Of a stretch of 64,000 nucleotides of DNA, positions 32,930 to 44,285 are shown in pieces. The translations under genes and the position numbers were made by a program. The stretch covers positions 28,192,903 to 28,256,902 of the forward strand of contig NC_092878.1 of NCBI RefSeq assembly GCF_028372415.1, given 5' to 3'. Source of the DNA: Notamacropus eugenii (taxonomy: Eukaryota; Chordata; Mammalia; Diprotodontia; Macropodidae). The notes beneath the pieces are model-generated. The model had not been told where the DNA came from. It saw only the letters and a list, made by a program, of their open reading frames with translations, and did not search any database. The first letter of the stretch is position 1, and each line of letters opens with the position of its first letter.

Positions 32930-33430
32930 CCTGCAGGGCACAGTAGATACCATGCTGACTTTGAATCAGGAAAACCTGAGTTAGAATCCTATCTCATGCA
33001 GTAATTAACCGTGTGACCCTAAGCATGTCACCTAAAAATCTACAAGCCTCAGTTTCCTTATCTACAAATTGGGGATAATGACAGCACCTACTTCACAGAA
33101 TTGTTGTGAGGACCAAATGGGATAATGTTAAGTGCTTTGCAAACCTCAAAGTGCTCTAGAAATTGTTGTCAAGTTGGTTTTCAGTTGTGTCCGACTTTTC
33201 AGGACCCCATCTGGTATTTTCTTGGCAAAGTTACTGGAGTAGATTGGCATTTATTTCTCCAGCTCATTTTATAAATTATGAAACTGAGGCAAACAGAGTT
33301 AAGTGCCCAGGGTCACACAGCTAATTAAGTGTCTGAGGCTGGATTTGAACTCAGGTCTTCCTGACTCCAGGCCCAGTGCTTTCTCTACTTTGCCACATAG
33401 CTACTTAACTCTATAAATGTCAGCTATTAA
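32930..33430 (+). repeat. CORE-SINE/MIR split by a Mar-1 SINE
   Basis: 'gtgaccctaagcatgtcacc', 'ttgttgtgaggaccaaatgg' and 'tttgcaaacctcaaagtgct' before, and 'ctataaatgtcagctattaa' after, the insertion at 33164-33408. Confidence 0.7.
33164..33408 (-). mobile_element. Mar-1-type CORE-SINE with target-site duplication
   Basis: Reversed: 'tcagttgtgtccgacttttc', 'aaactgaggcaaacagagtt', 'gatttgaactcaggtcttcc'. Flanks ctctagaaat (33154-33163) / ctctataaat (33409-33418) agree in 9 of 10 bases. Confidence 0.85.
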
Positions 33431-33549
33431 ATGTCTTTTCCAACAAATCTACTACAAATTTCAACACCTCTCTATGTTCTTTTATATCTCCTGGTTCAGT
33501 ATTATATTAGGCACCATCACAACCAAATGGCAAACAGAAAAAAGGGAGA

Positions 33550-33935
33550 GTCAATCAATAACCATTTAATAAGGGCCCAATGTGTCCTAGGAAGTGCGGT
33601 GGACAGAGTACCAGGTCTGGAATCAGGAAGACTCATTTTCCTGAGTTCAAATATGGCTTCTTACTAGCTGTGTGACCCTGGCCAAGTCACTTAATCCTCT
33701 TTGCCTCAGTTTCCTCATCTGTAAAATGAGCTGGAGAAGAAAGTGGCAAACCACTCTTGTATCTTTGCCAAGAAAACCCTGAATGGGATCATGAAGAGTC
33801 AGACATTATCAAAATGACTGAACAAACGTCCTAGGAACTATGGTAGGCACCAGGGACACAAAGACAAAAAAAAGAAAAAAAAAAAGAAAAGGAAAAAAGA
33901 GTCCTCGCCCTCAGGGAACTTAAATTCTTTCAGGT
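33550..33935 (-). repeat. L2 3' end split by a Mar-1 SINE
   Basis: 'accatttaataagggcccaa' before, and 'ctatggtaggcaccagggac...cgccctcagggaactt' after, the SINE. Confidence 0.65.
33594..33827 (+). mobile_element. Mar-1-type CORE-SINE with perfect target-site duplication
   Basis: 'gtaccaggtctggaatcagg', 'gtgaccctggccaagtcact', 'gtggcaaaccactcttgtat'. The 10-bp duplication gtcctaggaa at 33584-33593 and 33828-33837 is exact. Confidence 0.9.
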
Positions 33936-35459
33936 CACTGGATACTCAAACAGGGTGACCAAGAGCAGGACCGAAAATGGGCAAGTCACTAATCAATAAC
34001 ACTGCCTTCAAAAACACTTTCTTATATAGATGAATACACTCCTAGAAATTAGAAAAGCATGAATTCCGTATATGGTCAATAATGGGGAAAAGGGGAAGAT
34101 TAAGCCCCAAAGCAAGGAGGGGTCCAGTGGAAAAAAACTTGGCATACTTTGGTCCCCTGAGACTTATTCAAGGGTCGACCCTGAAATCTCTTGATTGGTC
34201 ACTATTGTGTGGGACAGTATGACCTTCGAAGCAGGCACATCCTTTGGGAAAAGGGAATGACTTCATGAGGAAGATTCAGGCAGGTAGTAATCTGCTGTAC
34301 CTTCGTGTGAGGGCATTTATCTTGGCATTGGCCGACTTCCCTCGAAGCGCCTGGATTCCTGAGTTGCTTGCCTTTTGTGGGCATCACACTGACAAAACTC
34401 AGCTCAAGGGAATAGACACAGGACATTCCTTAGGACACAGAGAAGCCAGAGCAAGATACAGGAAATCAACACAAATGAACGTTCAGTCCTGTGTCAGCGC
34501 CCCCTTCCTGGTCTCATTCTCATACGCGCAGTGCTGTCCAAGCTGCAGATGATTGCAGATGGTTTTACTAACTTCCTGCTTATTTAAAGACACTAATTAA
34601 ACATTCACATAAGGAAGACCCCGAGTGAGGTTTCCTGCCAAGCTTGAGTAGGATCCACCTGGCCATCTGAAAGCTGCCACTGCAGCAAATACGTTAGTTC
34701 ACATCCCCATGGGCCTTAATGTATGTACACGTACAGGTATACATATACAGAGAACACGCTCACATTTATATTATTTGTCCACATTTTTTAGAATCTCATG
34801 AAAAAGTAGACATTACAGCTGCGGGAGAAGCACAGACCTGCGTGTGAAAGGTTCATGTGGTTCGCCGAAACGGCTAAATTAAAACCAGGAAGTGACTACC
34901 ACAACTGAATGAGTCTGGCTTAATGCCAGATGTATACTCCCAGGTATTATTAAAATGGAAAGGCCCTGAAGACTAAGCCTAATTCCACAAAACTCCTAAA
35001 ATAACCAACCCATCTTTTTCTTATTTCTTTTCAGTTTTTCCTTCCTCACGTTGACTCATTCTTGCTGCGCAGAAATCCATAAACAATTGAGTTGGAACTT
35101 TTCCTATTCTATTGAAGGGTGTTAAAAAAAAAAAAAAAGGTACAGGGGTCAGACAATGAACACACAGCTCACCATTTCCCTGCCAAAATATTATTCATAA
35201 CTAATTAGTAAGTTCCTGTATTTCGTCTGATTTTGATTGAGAATTCAAGAGAAATTTACTTAGCATTCACTATACATGCACACTTTTGTTTCTTAAAACA
35301 CTTCTATTATCCTTTCTCAGAACAACTTTAAATTGCCTTTGAAAGAATAAAACCAGTAATCGTGAATATCTATGGAAAAAATTGTCACCTTTAAGGGACC
35401 TGTCTCATTTGTGCATGAGTTGTGGCTTCCTCAAGTCAGAGAAAGATCTAGTTGGGGGA

Positions 35460-35645
35460 AATAAGGTGTCAAGGCAGTGGGGTATAGAAACCTATTTTGC
35501 CCTACAGGAAAATAGAGGGGAGGGGGATGGAAGAAGGAGGCGGTAATAAAAGGACAGACAGAGATGGGGAGAAAATTTTGAATTCAAATTCTTGTGAAAG
35601 TGAATGTTGAGAACTGAAAAATAAATATATATTTAAAAAAAAAGA
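35460..35645 (+). repeat. L1-related 3' end
   Basis: 'gtatagaaacctattttgcc', 'aggaaaatagaggggagggg', then the L1 terminal 'tgtgaaagtgaatgttgaga' and an A tail. Confidence 0.65.
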
Positions 35646-35674
35646 TCTAGTTAGGAATGCAAAACATCCTCGGG

Positions 35675-35850
35675 GAAGAGTATAGTAGAAAGAGCACCAG
35701 ATTTTGAGTCAGGGAAGCTGAGTTCAAATTCTGACTCTTGGGGTCTTGGACAAATTCTGGGCCTCAGTTTCTCCATCTGTAAAATGAGAGGATTGGTCAC
35801 TAGATGATCCCTTTCAGTTATAAAAATCTACAACTCTGATTTCCCTAGGG
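35675..35850 (+). repeat. MIR
   Basis: 'attttgagtcagggaagctg' and 'cctcagtttctccatctgta'. Confidence 0.7.
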
Positions 35851-36149
35851 TTCCCAAGTAGACATTACCTAAGAGGTTTTCCTTTATTCTGAAACAGAGT
35901 TTTAAGGAAAGAGGCCAAGAAAGCATAAGCAATTCAGCAAGTATCATACATATTTTGGTAAAATCACATTCATTCATATCATAAGGCTATCCCCAGATTT
36001 CCATGGTTTTACTTTAATACCAGGATGCGCAAAAACACAACTGTCAAACACTTGTTTTATCCTTTCTCAGAACAACTTTAAACTACGTGTCCAAAAGAGT
36101 GAACTGGTAACTGTGAATGTCAAGACAAGACAAACCAAATACTTGACCT

Positions 36150-36320
36150 AGTATAGAGAGCACGGATCTTGGATTTGAATCTCGCTTGGACATTTAACCA
36201 GCTGGCATCACGGGACAAGCTAATAACAACACGATCCTAATAACTCTTTACAATCTCATGAAATTTCTGTGAGGAATGTGCTTTGTAAAACACAGAGAAA
36301 TGTGAACGAGTACGACTGCA
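36150..36320 (+). repeat. MIR fragment
   Basis: 'atcttggatttgaatctcgc' and 'ttctgtgaggaatgtgcttt'. Confidence 0.5.
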
Positions 36321-36834
36321 ATTTATTTCTGGATGTGTGTTGAACCCTGGCTGATTAGGAGGCCACTTGCTTCCGTTACTGACCCGTCGCCACGATGAAC
36401 AGCTGTGGACTCTATTTCAATTCAGACCCTGGAACTCTCAGTCTCTGAAAATTATCCTCTGTGCCTCCCCCCAGTCTGCCCTTCTTTAAATATATTTTAT
36501 TGAAACAGTTTGTATTCTGAAGGAATAAAGGATTTTATGGAAAACATGAAATGCATGATTAATATAGAAAGCAAGGAAGCTGTTATCTCACAGACTTTAT
36601 ACATGTAAATATTTAGAAAAGGCTTCTTCTTAATATTCCACAGTGTACGTGTGGAACAGGGGGATTGAGTCAGGAGGGACATAAGGACTTACCTACCAAA
36701 AGGAAAAAAACTGGAGCTAAGTTCCTATAAAACCTAAAAAAAATCTAAGAAGGATAATTCAGGTGGTTTATACATTTAAGCAAAGGAAAGCTTTCCCAGC
36801 TGGAATATCATATTACGGGTAACACATGTGCAAG

Positions 36835-37030
36835 GGGAGCCAGGGTGGTGTGGTGGAATGCACACTGGATTTGGAATTCAAGGATATGATTTAAATCTCA
36901 GCACTGACACTTACAGCTTGTATGAACTTGGGCAAATTCCCCCAACCTCTCCAGCCTCAGTTTCCTCATTTGTAAAATGAGAGGGTTGGACTAGATAATG
37001 CTGAAGGCCCCTTCCAGTTCTAACCTATGG
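36835..37030 (+). repeat. MIR
   Basis: 'ctggatttggaattcaagga', 'agcctcagtttcctcatttg' and 'gggttggactagataatgct'. Confidence 0.7.
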
Positions 37031-37499
37031 TCTTCTGTCACTAGTCGTGTTGAAAAGGTTGTATAATTCAATTCAGACCCTTGCTTCTTATATACTTCTC
37101 CAAAAAGAAAAGAACTTTTTCATGACCCTCACCACTGTGCCCTCCTCTTCTTCCCTTCCAACTATCCTATCATCGCCCAGGTCATTCTGGTACTAATATT
37201 CACTCTTTATTTGTGGTGCAGATGTTTTTACGTCACATAACAGAACATACTAGACTCTGTCCTTCAGGAAAAGAAGTGGAAACTTTGCTCCTCTAAATGT
37301 GTGGGTCTTTTTCAGGAAGGCTGCTCCTCCCTCTAGCATCACAAAGGGTCTTTTGCATTTATGGTGCTACAATACACAAGTATGTGGCAGAGATTGGCCT
37401 CTCAGCTAGGTGCTCCCTCCAAGCTCTCTGCACCAGTTCAAACACAGGGCTTAATAGCTCAGGAAAAGTATGAAAAACGGAGTCATTTAGACCTTGAGG

Positions 37500-37605
37500 A
37501 ATAGTATAGTCCAAATAAAAGAGGGCTGGATTTGGAGTGAAGGGAACCTGAGTTCAAATCTTGTTTCTGCCCCTTCTTACCTATATGACTTTGGGCAGTT
37601 AGTTT
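37500..37605 (+). repeat. MIR fragment
   Basis: 'gggctggatttggagtgaag' and 'tatgactttgggcagttagt', cut off by the L1 that follows. Confidence 0.6.
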
Positions 37606-37614
37606 GTACAAATG

Positions 37615-38690
37615 CAAGAAATATAGCCAAGATTAGAAGAAAAGCAGAAGATTGGGGGAAAATTTTTTATAGACAGTTTATCCGATAAAGGTCTCATATC
37701 TAAAATGTATAAAGACTCTTGTCAAATCTGTAAGAATTCAAGTCATTCCGCAATCAAAAAATGGTCAAAAGATATGACTAGGTAGTTTTCCAATGAAGAA
37801 ACAATTTATAGTCACATAAAAATGCTCTAAGTCATTACTGATTAGAGAAATTCAGGTTAAAACAAACTTGGAATATCATTTTACATCTATTGAATTGGCT
37901 AAAGGTATAGCAGGGGAAAGTGACAAATGTTGGAGAAGATGTGGAAAAATCAGGACACTAAATTCATTGCTGGTGGAATTGTGAAATGATCCAACCATTT
38001 TGTAGAGCATTCTGGAATTATATCCAAAGCGATATTAAACTATCTCTACCTTTTGACGTCTATTTCCAAAGATGGTTAGAGAAGAAGAAAAAAGAACCTC
38101 TATGTTCTAAACTGTTAGCAGCAGCTCCCTTTGTAGCGGCAAAGAGCTAGAAATTGTAGAGATGTTCATCATTTGGGGAATGACCGCACAAGGTGTGTTA
38201 CATAATCGTGATGGAACATTACTGTGCTATGTAACGATAAGCTTGATGAACTTAGAAAAACAGACAGACTTGCACAAAATAATGAAGAGTGAAATGGGCA
38301 GAATCAAGATATAGTAACAGCAATATTGTTTTAAGAAAACTTTCAGCAAATAAGTCACTTTTTCTATTACAAATACCCAAATTAACTATGAAGGACATAT
38401 GAAGAAAGGCGCTGTCTGCATCCAGGGAGAAAAACTGAAAAAACAGAAGTATGTGTAGAATAATTTTACATATATATACCTATTTGTGTCTAATGGCAGC
38501 TATCGCTAGGGCAGGGGGTGGGGGAAGGAAAGAGAAAAAAAATTTACATGAAAATTTTGTTGTATATCTGAAAGTTGTGCATAGGAGGTTTGCATTTGTA
38601 GAATCTTTTTTTATTGTACTATGTTATGAAAATGCTTGTTTGACTCCAAAAATTAAAAATTAAATCATAAAACAAAACCAAGACAAAACA
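37615..38690 (+). mobile_element. L1, end of ORF2 plus 3' UTR (about 1.1 kb)
   Basis: The best L1 remnant here. 'ccgataaaggtctcatatct', 'cacataaaaatgctctaagt', 'agagaaattcaggttaaaac', 'gctggtggaattgtgaaatg' and 'tccaaccattttgtagagca' follow the mammalian L1 ORF2 end in order. A 3' UTR and an A-rich tail near 38650-38690 follow. The reading frame is broken throughout, so it makes no protein. Confidence 0.85.
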
Positions 38691-38789
38691 AAGTTACAAG
38701 GTACAAAACCCCCAGCATCAGCTCTAAATCCTATCATCCTAGGGCCACCAGACCCTAATGCTTACACAATACTCCATAGCTTTCTATTG

Positions 38790-39085
38790 GATAGGTAGTT
38801 ATTATTACATTCGTTTAACAGACACAGGTTCAGCAAACAGAGAGGACAAGTGACTTTACAGGTCCACGGCTGGACCCGAAGTCAGGAAGAATGGATTTTA
38901 AGTCTGGCCGCAGACATCTACTAGCTGTGTGACCTTAGATGAGTAACGTAACATTTCCTCAACTGTAAAATGGAGATAACAACGGATTTTACCTGCCAGA
39001 GTTGTTTTGGGATATTTTTACAATGCTTTGCAAACCTTAAAGGGTTATATAAATGCTTATATATTATCACCGTTATTAATTGTTA
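38790..39085. repeat. MIR (minus) next to a CORE-SINE (plus)
   Basis: 38790-38870 is minus-like ('cagagaggacaagtgacttt'). 38875-39085 is plus: 'actagctgtgtgaccttaga', 'tttgcaaaccttaaagggtt'. Confidence 0.65.
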
Positions 39086-39924
39086 TTATGACAGAACCAG
39101 TACAAGATCCTGCTCCCTTCACTTTTCTCAGCCGGCTCCCATCATGAATGTTAAATGATAAGTTTCAAAGTTTTTGAAACCTTCAAAGGATGTGACATGG
39201 TTTACCCACGCCAACAGACTAATTTGTAAAAGCAGGCTTGTCACAGTGCCTACAGGCTGGCAAGCTTCCACCTAGCTGGATCACTTAGGTAAGGGAAGAT
39301 ACAGATAACGCACAGAACATACCACAAGGGAAGACAGATTTTCTCCAAGAGCATTCATAGATTTGGAAAGAAAGCAGCTTGCTCTGGAATGAGAAAAATT
39401 TGTTAAAGAAGAAAGGGTAACAAGGAGGGGACTCACCCAATTACTTAATAGCTGTACTCAGCTGAAAGCTATGGGTGGAATGTATGTCTTTGAGGCAGAA
39501 GTTGACAAATGATTAGATGGGGCAGAGGAACCAAGAGGGTTATCTTTATTGGCAAAAGGAAGGTGTCCTCATGAAAAGCCTGATGACATTAATACAAAGT
39601 CAGTCTAGATTAGAAAGAGAAATCTTGGAGTTTGTAAAAGGTGGTGGTATTCCTTGGGGGCTGAGGGGAAGGCATATGGTATCCAAAGGCAAGGGATGTC
39701 CAGATACCAAATGGTGACTGGCTGGGCATCTGAGGTCAGCAGGAGATCCTGCTATGAAGGGGCTAAGGGAGGAGTGACTCACTGTTTCCAGAACACAATG
39801 AGTGATAGGCAAGAGTGTTCTCTTCCTAACAAAAACACTGATGATCTGGCTGTAGAGGAGGTAAAAGTTAGCTTTTCTTTTGCAATGAAAAGAACATCAA
39901 AAGTCAGAAGAAGCCACAACACTA

Positions 39925-40015
39925 TTGAACTAAGCTGTGTAGGCATGGTACTTAACCTTTCAATTTCCTTGTCTATGAAATGATTAGATCAGATGATTTC
40001 TAAGATCTCTTTCCG
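39925..40015 (+). repeat. MIR fragment
   Basis: 'tttccttgtctatgaaatga' and 'agatgatttctaagatctct'. Confidence 0.55.
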
Positions 40016-40612
40016 TTTTAAATTTTTATGAGCTAGAGAGAAAAATGCTTGACTAGGGAAAATTATGTACTCTGTCTGAGAGGCATCTGTCAAATGAAAG
40101 GGTGAGGCTATGCCTTTGAGGACAACTTCTAACTCTCAAATTCTGCCCAAAGTACTTATTCCATTTTTTTCTTGGAAGGGTCATTTTCCTTTTCCTTTAC
40201 AGAATATCTTCAATGAATTTCTTTTTCTTAGGTGGTCTCAGTGTCCAGAATGCCTGAAATAGTCCTGAGCCTATAAGATATAATAATTTCCAACAAGAGT
40301 CATAGTCTGTTTGACTATCTCCCCCTAAATCTCCACTTTATGGGCCAGTATTCTTTGATAATGATTAAATGGTGAACATTCTAGCATTCTTTCCTTGTCT
40401 GCATAGGCATAGTAATTACCCAAAGGGATGTACTTTAGTACAACTACAGGACCTTCTTGATCTCAAATGGTCATCAGGATTTTGTTGAAAACCTTCATGT
40501 CCTGATTTCTCATCTTCCCTGTGGAAGACAGCCCTCCCATTTTGGAGAAGAGAGAAAAAGGAAACAACTCAGAGGAGAAAAGACTAATTTCAAAGGCTAT
40601 CTATTGGGTTAC

Positions 40613-41025
40613 CTTGGCCAGCCTTGCTCTTTTGATGAGGTCATTGAGTTTGCGTACAGCTGCCTTTTGAGGAAGACTTTGGATATCTCTGAAGAGATCC
40701 TGGGCTTCCACCTCAAAGAGTCTTCGGTTGTCAGTATTCTGAAGGGGCTGAGCCCAGAAGGAGCCGATATAGACTCGAAGAACTTCTGGAGTGTTGATCA
40801 CCTTCCCCAGAGACCACATGAGTGCCCCATAGACTCTCATAAGCTGCTGAGTGTCCACTTGGTCAGCTTTGTTCAAAACAACACGGATCTTATCATCTTG
40901 GCCCCGGAAGGCTTTGATGGCTTCTGAGAATTCATCAGAGATATCAAGTTTGTGAGCATCAAAGAGAAGGATGATCCTGTCAACCCGCTCAGCAAACCAC
41001 TGTAGGACCTGACAGAAGTCATAAC
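40613..41025 (-). CDS. EHD4: EHD4 exon: second half of the dynamin-like G domain
   Basis: The 413-bp exon begins with the last two bases of a Gly codon, then encodes 137 residues, [20 protein letters not shown] to [12 protein letters not shown]. The donor is AAG|GTAACC (40612-40611) and the acceptor is ...TTTAAAG (41027-41026). It carries [14 protein letters not shown], the G4-type nucleotide-base motif NKAD (in [14 protein letters not shown]), and the conserved [25 protein letters not shown]. It equals about residues 172-308 of human EHD4. 'VEAQDL' replaces the human 'AEAQDL'. The P-loop and switch motifs must come from exons to the right of the window. The acceptor has an unusual A-containing pyrimidine tract and a long GT repeat upstream (see findings). 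Only the exon part is coding: an open frame running right to 41206 is intron read-through. Confidence 0.97.
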
Positions 41026-41029
41026 CTTT

Positions 41030-41094
41030 AAAAAAAAAAAAAAAGAAAGAAAGAACTATAAGGGAAAATGTGTCAATGTAGAGTCCAAAAGAAG

Positions 41095-41137
<43 letters not shown>
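41030..41137 (-). promoter_or_regulatory. EHD4: GT repeat and poly-T upstream of the EHD4 exon 4 acceptor
   Basis: On the transcribed (minus) strand, (GT)20 at 41137-41097 is followed by a ~50-base spacer and a T-rich tract at 41045-41031, then TTTAAAG|exon. UG repeats in pre-mRNA are the known binding site of TDP-43 and CELF proteins. A role here is inference. Confidence 0.45.
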
Positions 41138-41139
<2 letters not shown>

Positions 41140-42439
41140 ACCACCAGAGTGGTTTAAGCATAAGTCCACTAGAATACCTGAATTTCTGTCCCAAAGGCAT
41201 TTTCATACTTTAGCCTTTGACAAAGGGAAAGTACAAATCCAGCCTCAAAAGGAGTTCAATGTCTTATACTGTTTCAGAACCATTCAAAAGTGGGCTGACC
41301 TCAACTGGAACAGCCAAATTCTTGCTGGATAATCTGGGAGATTTTACATAGGAAGAAATTTGGATGGAAAAGTTTTTCAATCTATGGCTTTTAAAAATGA
41401 TTTTAAAAAAATACAGATTTTGCCAAATGACAGATCATGAGTCAAATGTTCTCAGCACTATCAATGCCTTGGTTCTCTGAAAGACTCACCAAGCACAGGT
41501 TCTGAGTCAAATGACAAAGTGGTAGGATGTGAACTGGCAGTCATGAGAGAAAGAAGTGATGCCAAAGAGAAAATGAGGCAAAAAGCATTGGAGACATTAG
41601 CAAAAGATTTCTCATCTGTGCTATGCCATGATCAATAACTGTAACAAAAGGAAAAACTTGTTCTTTTGATCATTTGAGTTTGTATAGTTTTAGGCAGGCA
41701 GAAAGTTATCCTTTTGTAGTCCAAGGCTCTTGATATATTGTTTTCTCTAATTATGCCTGAGAACTTGCCATACTGTACATGAGGACTTTAACTCGAGATT
41801 TGATTTCCTACTTTTAAACTTAAATTAAGCAATCTTCCAAGTTAACAAGTACCACTGCCATTTGAGACCTATTTCTGTACCAGGTAGCACCAGCTCCTAA
41901 GATGTTTTATCCTTAGATAATGAATAAATGAGCTCTTGTTTGCACACCAAGATGATACACCAGACCCCCAACGAGTAGGACATGCAGACCGGAATTCTAT
42001 TTCCAACCGAATTTCCAATATCTGTGACAGATTTGCACAGATGGATTTCTTTTACCTGGCTTCCATAATTATCAATAAGGCACAATTAGAGAAAATTGTT
42101 AGCTATCTCTTGGAAGACGTTTAAAACCTCAAGTCATTTGGAGGGTGACTGGTTTAAAGCTGAAGTACTCTCTATAACCCTGGGAGACAGCAGAGCTAAT
42201 TTTCGAGGAACCTTGAAACTTTGGTCTCATTAGTATAGTGAACAAGCTGGACACAGATGTTCAGATAATAGCTAATCAAAAACATACAGATTACACTGTA
42301 GAAAATTTAAAAATCAGATCCATATCCCAAAACCAAGTCTCCTCCTTTCTAAAATGAGGTTAGAATTTTAAGGTTCATCTGAGATTCAACTCTAATAGTC
42401 TAAGTTCAGGCATTCTCTAGCTTCCAAAAGTCAAACAAT

Positions 42440-42760
42440 TAACAAGTTTTTATTAAGTACCTAATACAGTATTGCCATGCATGTGCTAGAGCTGAGGATA
42501 CAAGTATAAAGAATGAAACAATTCCCTCCTGCAAGGACCTTAATGCAGGAGATGACAAACATACATAAAATATATTCAGTGTAACATAAAGTTAATAAAT
42601 ACAAATATATACAAAGTTGTTCAATACTGGGCAGTTGGGTAGGGAGGACCCTAGTGCTGAAGGGCACCAGGAAGAGTTCTATGAAGAAGATGATGCTTCG
42701 GCCGCATCTTAAAGGAAGAGAGGAATGTTATGAGGCAGAAGAAAGACGTCATGGAGACAA
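42440..42760 (-). repeat. L2 3' region
   Basis: 'ttttattaagtacctaatac', 'gctgaggatacaagtataaa' and 'gatgatgcttcggccgcatc'. Confidence 0.6.
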
Positions 42761-42985
42761 TAATAATAGCTAACATTTACATGGCACTCACCATGTGCCA
42801 AGTGTTTTACAATTCCAGCCAAGTAAGTGCTATTATCACCCACATTTTACAGAGGAGGAAACTGAGGCAGACAGGTTAAATGACTTGCCCAGGGTCACAG
42901 ATAAGTAACTGTGTGAGGCGTGATGTAAACTCAGTCTTCTTGACTGCAGGTCCAGTGTACCATTGATTTCACCACCTCGCTGTAT
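42760..42985 (-). repeat. MIR, nearly full length
   Basis: 'taatagctaacatttacatg', 'cattttacagaggaggaaac', 'gacttgcccagggtcacaga'. Confidence 0.8.
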
Positions 42986-42999
42986 TGTGTGGGCTGGAC

Positions 43000-43420
43000 A
43001 GAAAGAAGGCCCGTTGGGCTAGATCTCAGAGGACTGGAGGAAGAGTAATGTCCAGTGAGACTGGAAAGGGAAGTTGGGCCAGGTTGTGAAGTTTTAAAAA
43101 TGAAACAGAGGAATTTACATTTTATTTCTGAGGTAATGGGAAGCTACTGGAGTTGACCAAGAAGAAAAGTCACATGATTAGATCTCTGCTTTGGAAAAAT
43201 TACTTTGAGAAGAGAGTGTAGAATGGAGGGACCGACTAGGAGGCTGAGGCAATGACTGGGCTTCTAGACAGCTACAGTAGCCATGTGCATGGAGAGGAGA
43301 TGTCAAATGCAAGGGTGTGTGAAGATAGAAACTACGAGGTTTGCAATTGACTGAATATGTAGGATGAAGGAGGGCGAAGAGTCAAGGACAATGTCACGGT
43401 TACAAACCCAAGAGACTGGG
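43000..43420 (-). repeat. L2-related upstream segment
   Basis: 'gggccaggttgtgaagtttt', 'aatgggaagctactggagtt' and 'gaggctgaggcaatgactgg'. It belongs to the same family as 8870-9400. Confidence 0.5.
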
Positions 43421-43699
43421 ATTATGGTGGTGCCTTTGATAAAAAAAAATGTAATTGGAAAGAAGGGAGGATTTGGGGAAAAAGAAGCGAGGAGAGAAGG
43501 GAGAGGAAAGGAGAAGGGCCTAGGACAGAACCTTAGTTGTAGGGGGTGAGTGAGAAATGAGAATGTGGATAAGGAGTCAGCAAAGGAGCCTGAGGAAGAG
43601 AGGGCAGTGCCACAAAAACCTATAGAAAGAAGTGTATTTAAGAAGTCTCATGGGTAGAGCCTGCATTACTGGGCCTAAGTTTGACTTCTGCAAGAGCCT

Positions 43700-43875
43700 C
43701 AGAAGGAAGAAAAGAAAGAAGGAAGGAAGGAAGAAAGAAAAGGAAGGAAAGAAGGAAAGAAAAAAGGAGGGGAAGGAAGACAGGAAAGGACAGAAGGAGG
43801 AAAGAAAGGAATGGAGGGAAGAAAGAAAAAGACAGGAAAGGAGGAAGCAAGGAAGGAAGAAAAGGAGAGAGGAAG
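43700..43875. repeat. (GGAA)n polypurine tract
   Basis: About 175 bases of GGAA/GAAA units, almost without pyrimidines. Open frames on both strands here are low-complexity artefacts. Confidence 0.95.
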
Positions 43876-44285
43876 CATTTATTAAGCACCTCCTATGTAC
43901 CAGGCACTTACTAAATACTTAAAAATAAAATCTCCTTTGGTCCTCACAGCAACCCTGAGAGGTGGGTACTATTATTACCCCTATTTTACAGCTGGGGAAA
44001 CTGAGGTACTTAGATTCAGTGACTTGCCCAGGGTTACCTAGCTAATAAATATCTGAGGCTTGACTGGAGCTCAATTCTTCCTGAAGCCAGGTCCAGGACT
44101 CCACTGCTGCCCCTGAGACCATTACATTAACATACATGAATGCAGCCCTTTTAGTCTGCAAAGCGCTCTGTCCATTATCTCCTTTTAGCCTTACAGAAAC
44201 CCTATGGGGGGGGGGTCAAAGGTGAAATCTGTACCCAGGCTTTAGTGACTTCAGGCCCAGCCCTCTATCCACTACACCAGGCTTC
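43876..44285 (-). repeat. Two MIR copies
   Basis: 43876-44115 ('ctattttacagctggggaaa', 'cttgcccagggttacctagc') and 44120-44285 ('gcaaagcgctctgtccatta', with a G10 run). Confidence 0.65.

Larger units (their letters stand above)
26548..40612 (-). other. EHD4: EHD4 intron 4
   Basis: A 14-kb intron with GTAACC donor and CCCAG acceptor on the minus strand. SINE, L2 and L1 remnants are listed separately. I see nothing assignable in 27610-28500, 29930-31260, 32460-32925, 33940-35455, 39090-39920 and 40015-40612. The first of these and 34000-35450 look single-copy. Confidence 0.8.

Noticed and set aside
40457-40927. A 156-codon plus-strand frame
   Set aside because: It is the antisense shadow of EHD4 exon 4.
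41026-41206. Extension of the EHD4 frame upstream of exon 4 to a Met
   Set aside because: The frame passes through the splice acceptor, poly-T and GT repeat; it is intron read-through.
43632-43922. Lys/Arg/Glu-rich and Phe/Leu/Pro-rich frames
   Set aside because: They are low-complexity translations of the GGAA tract.
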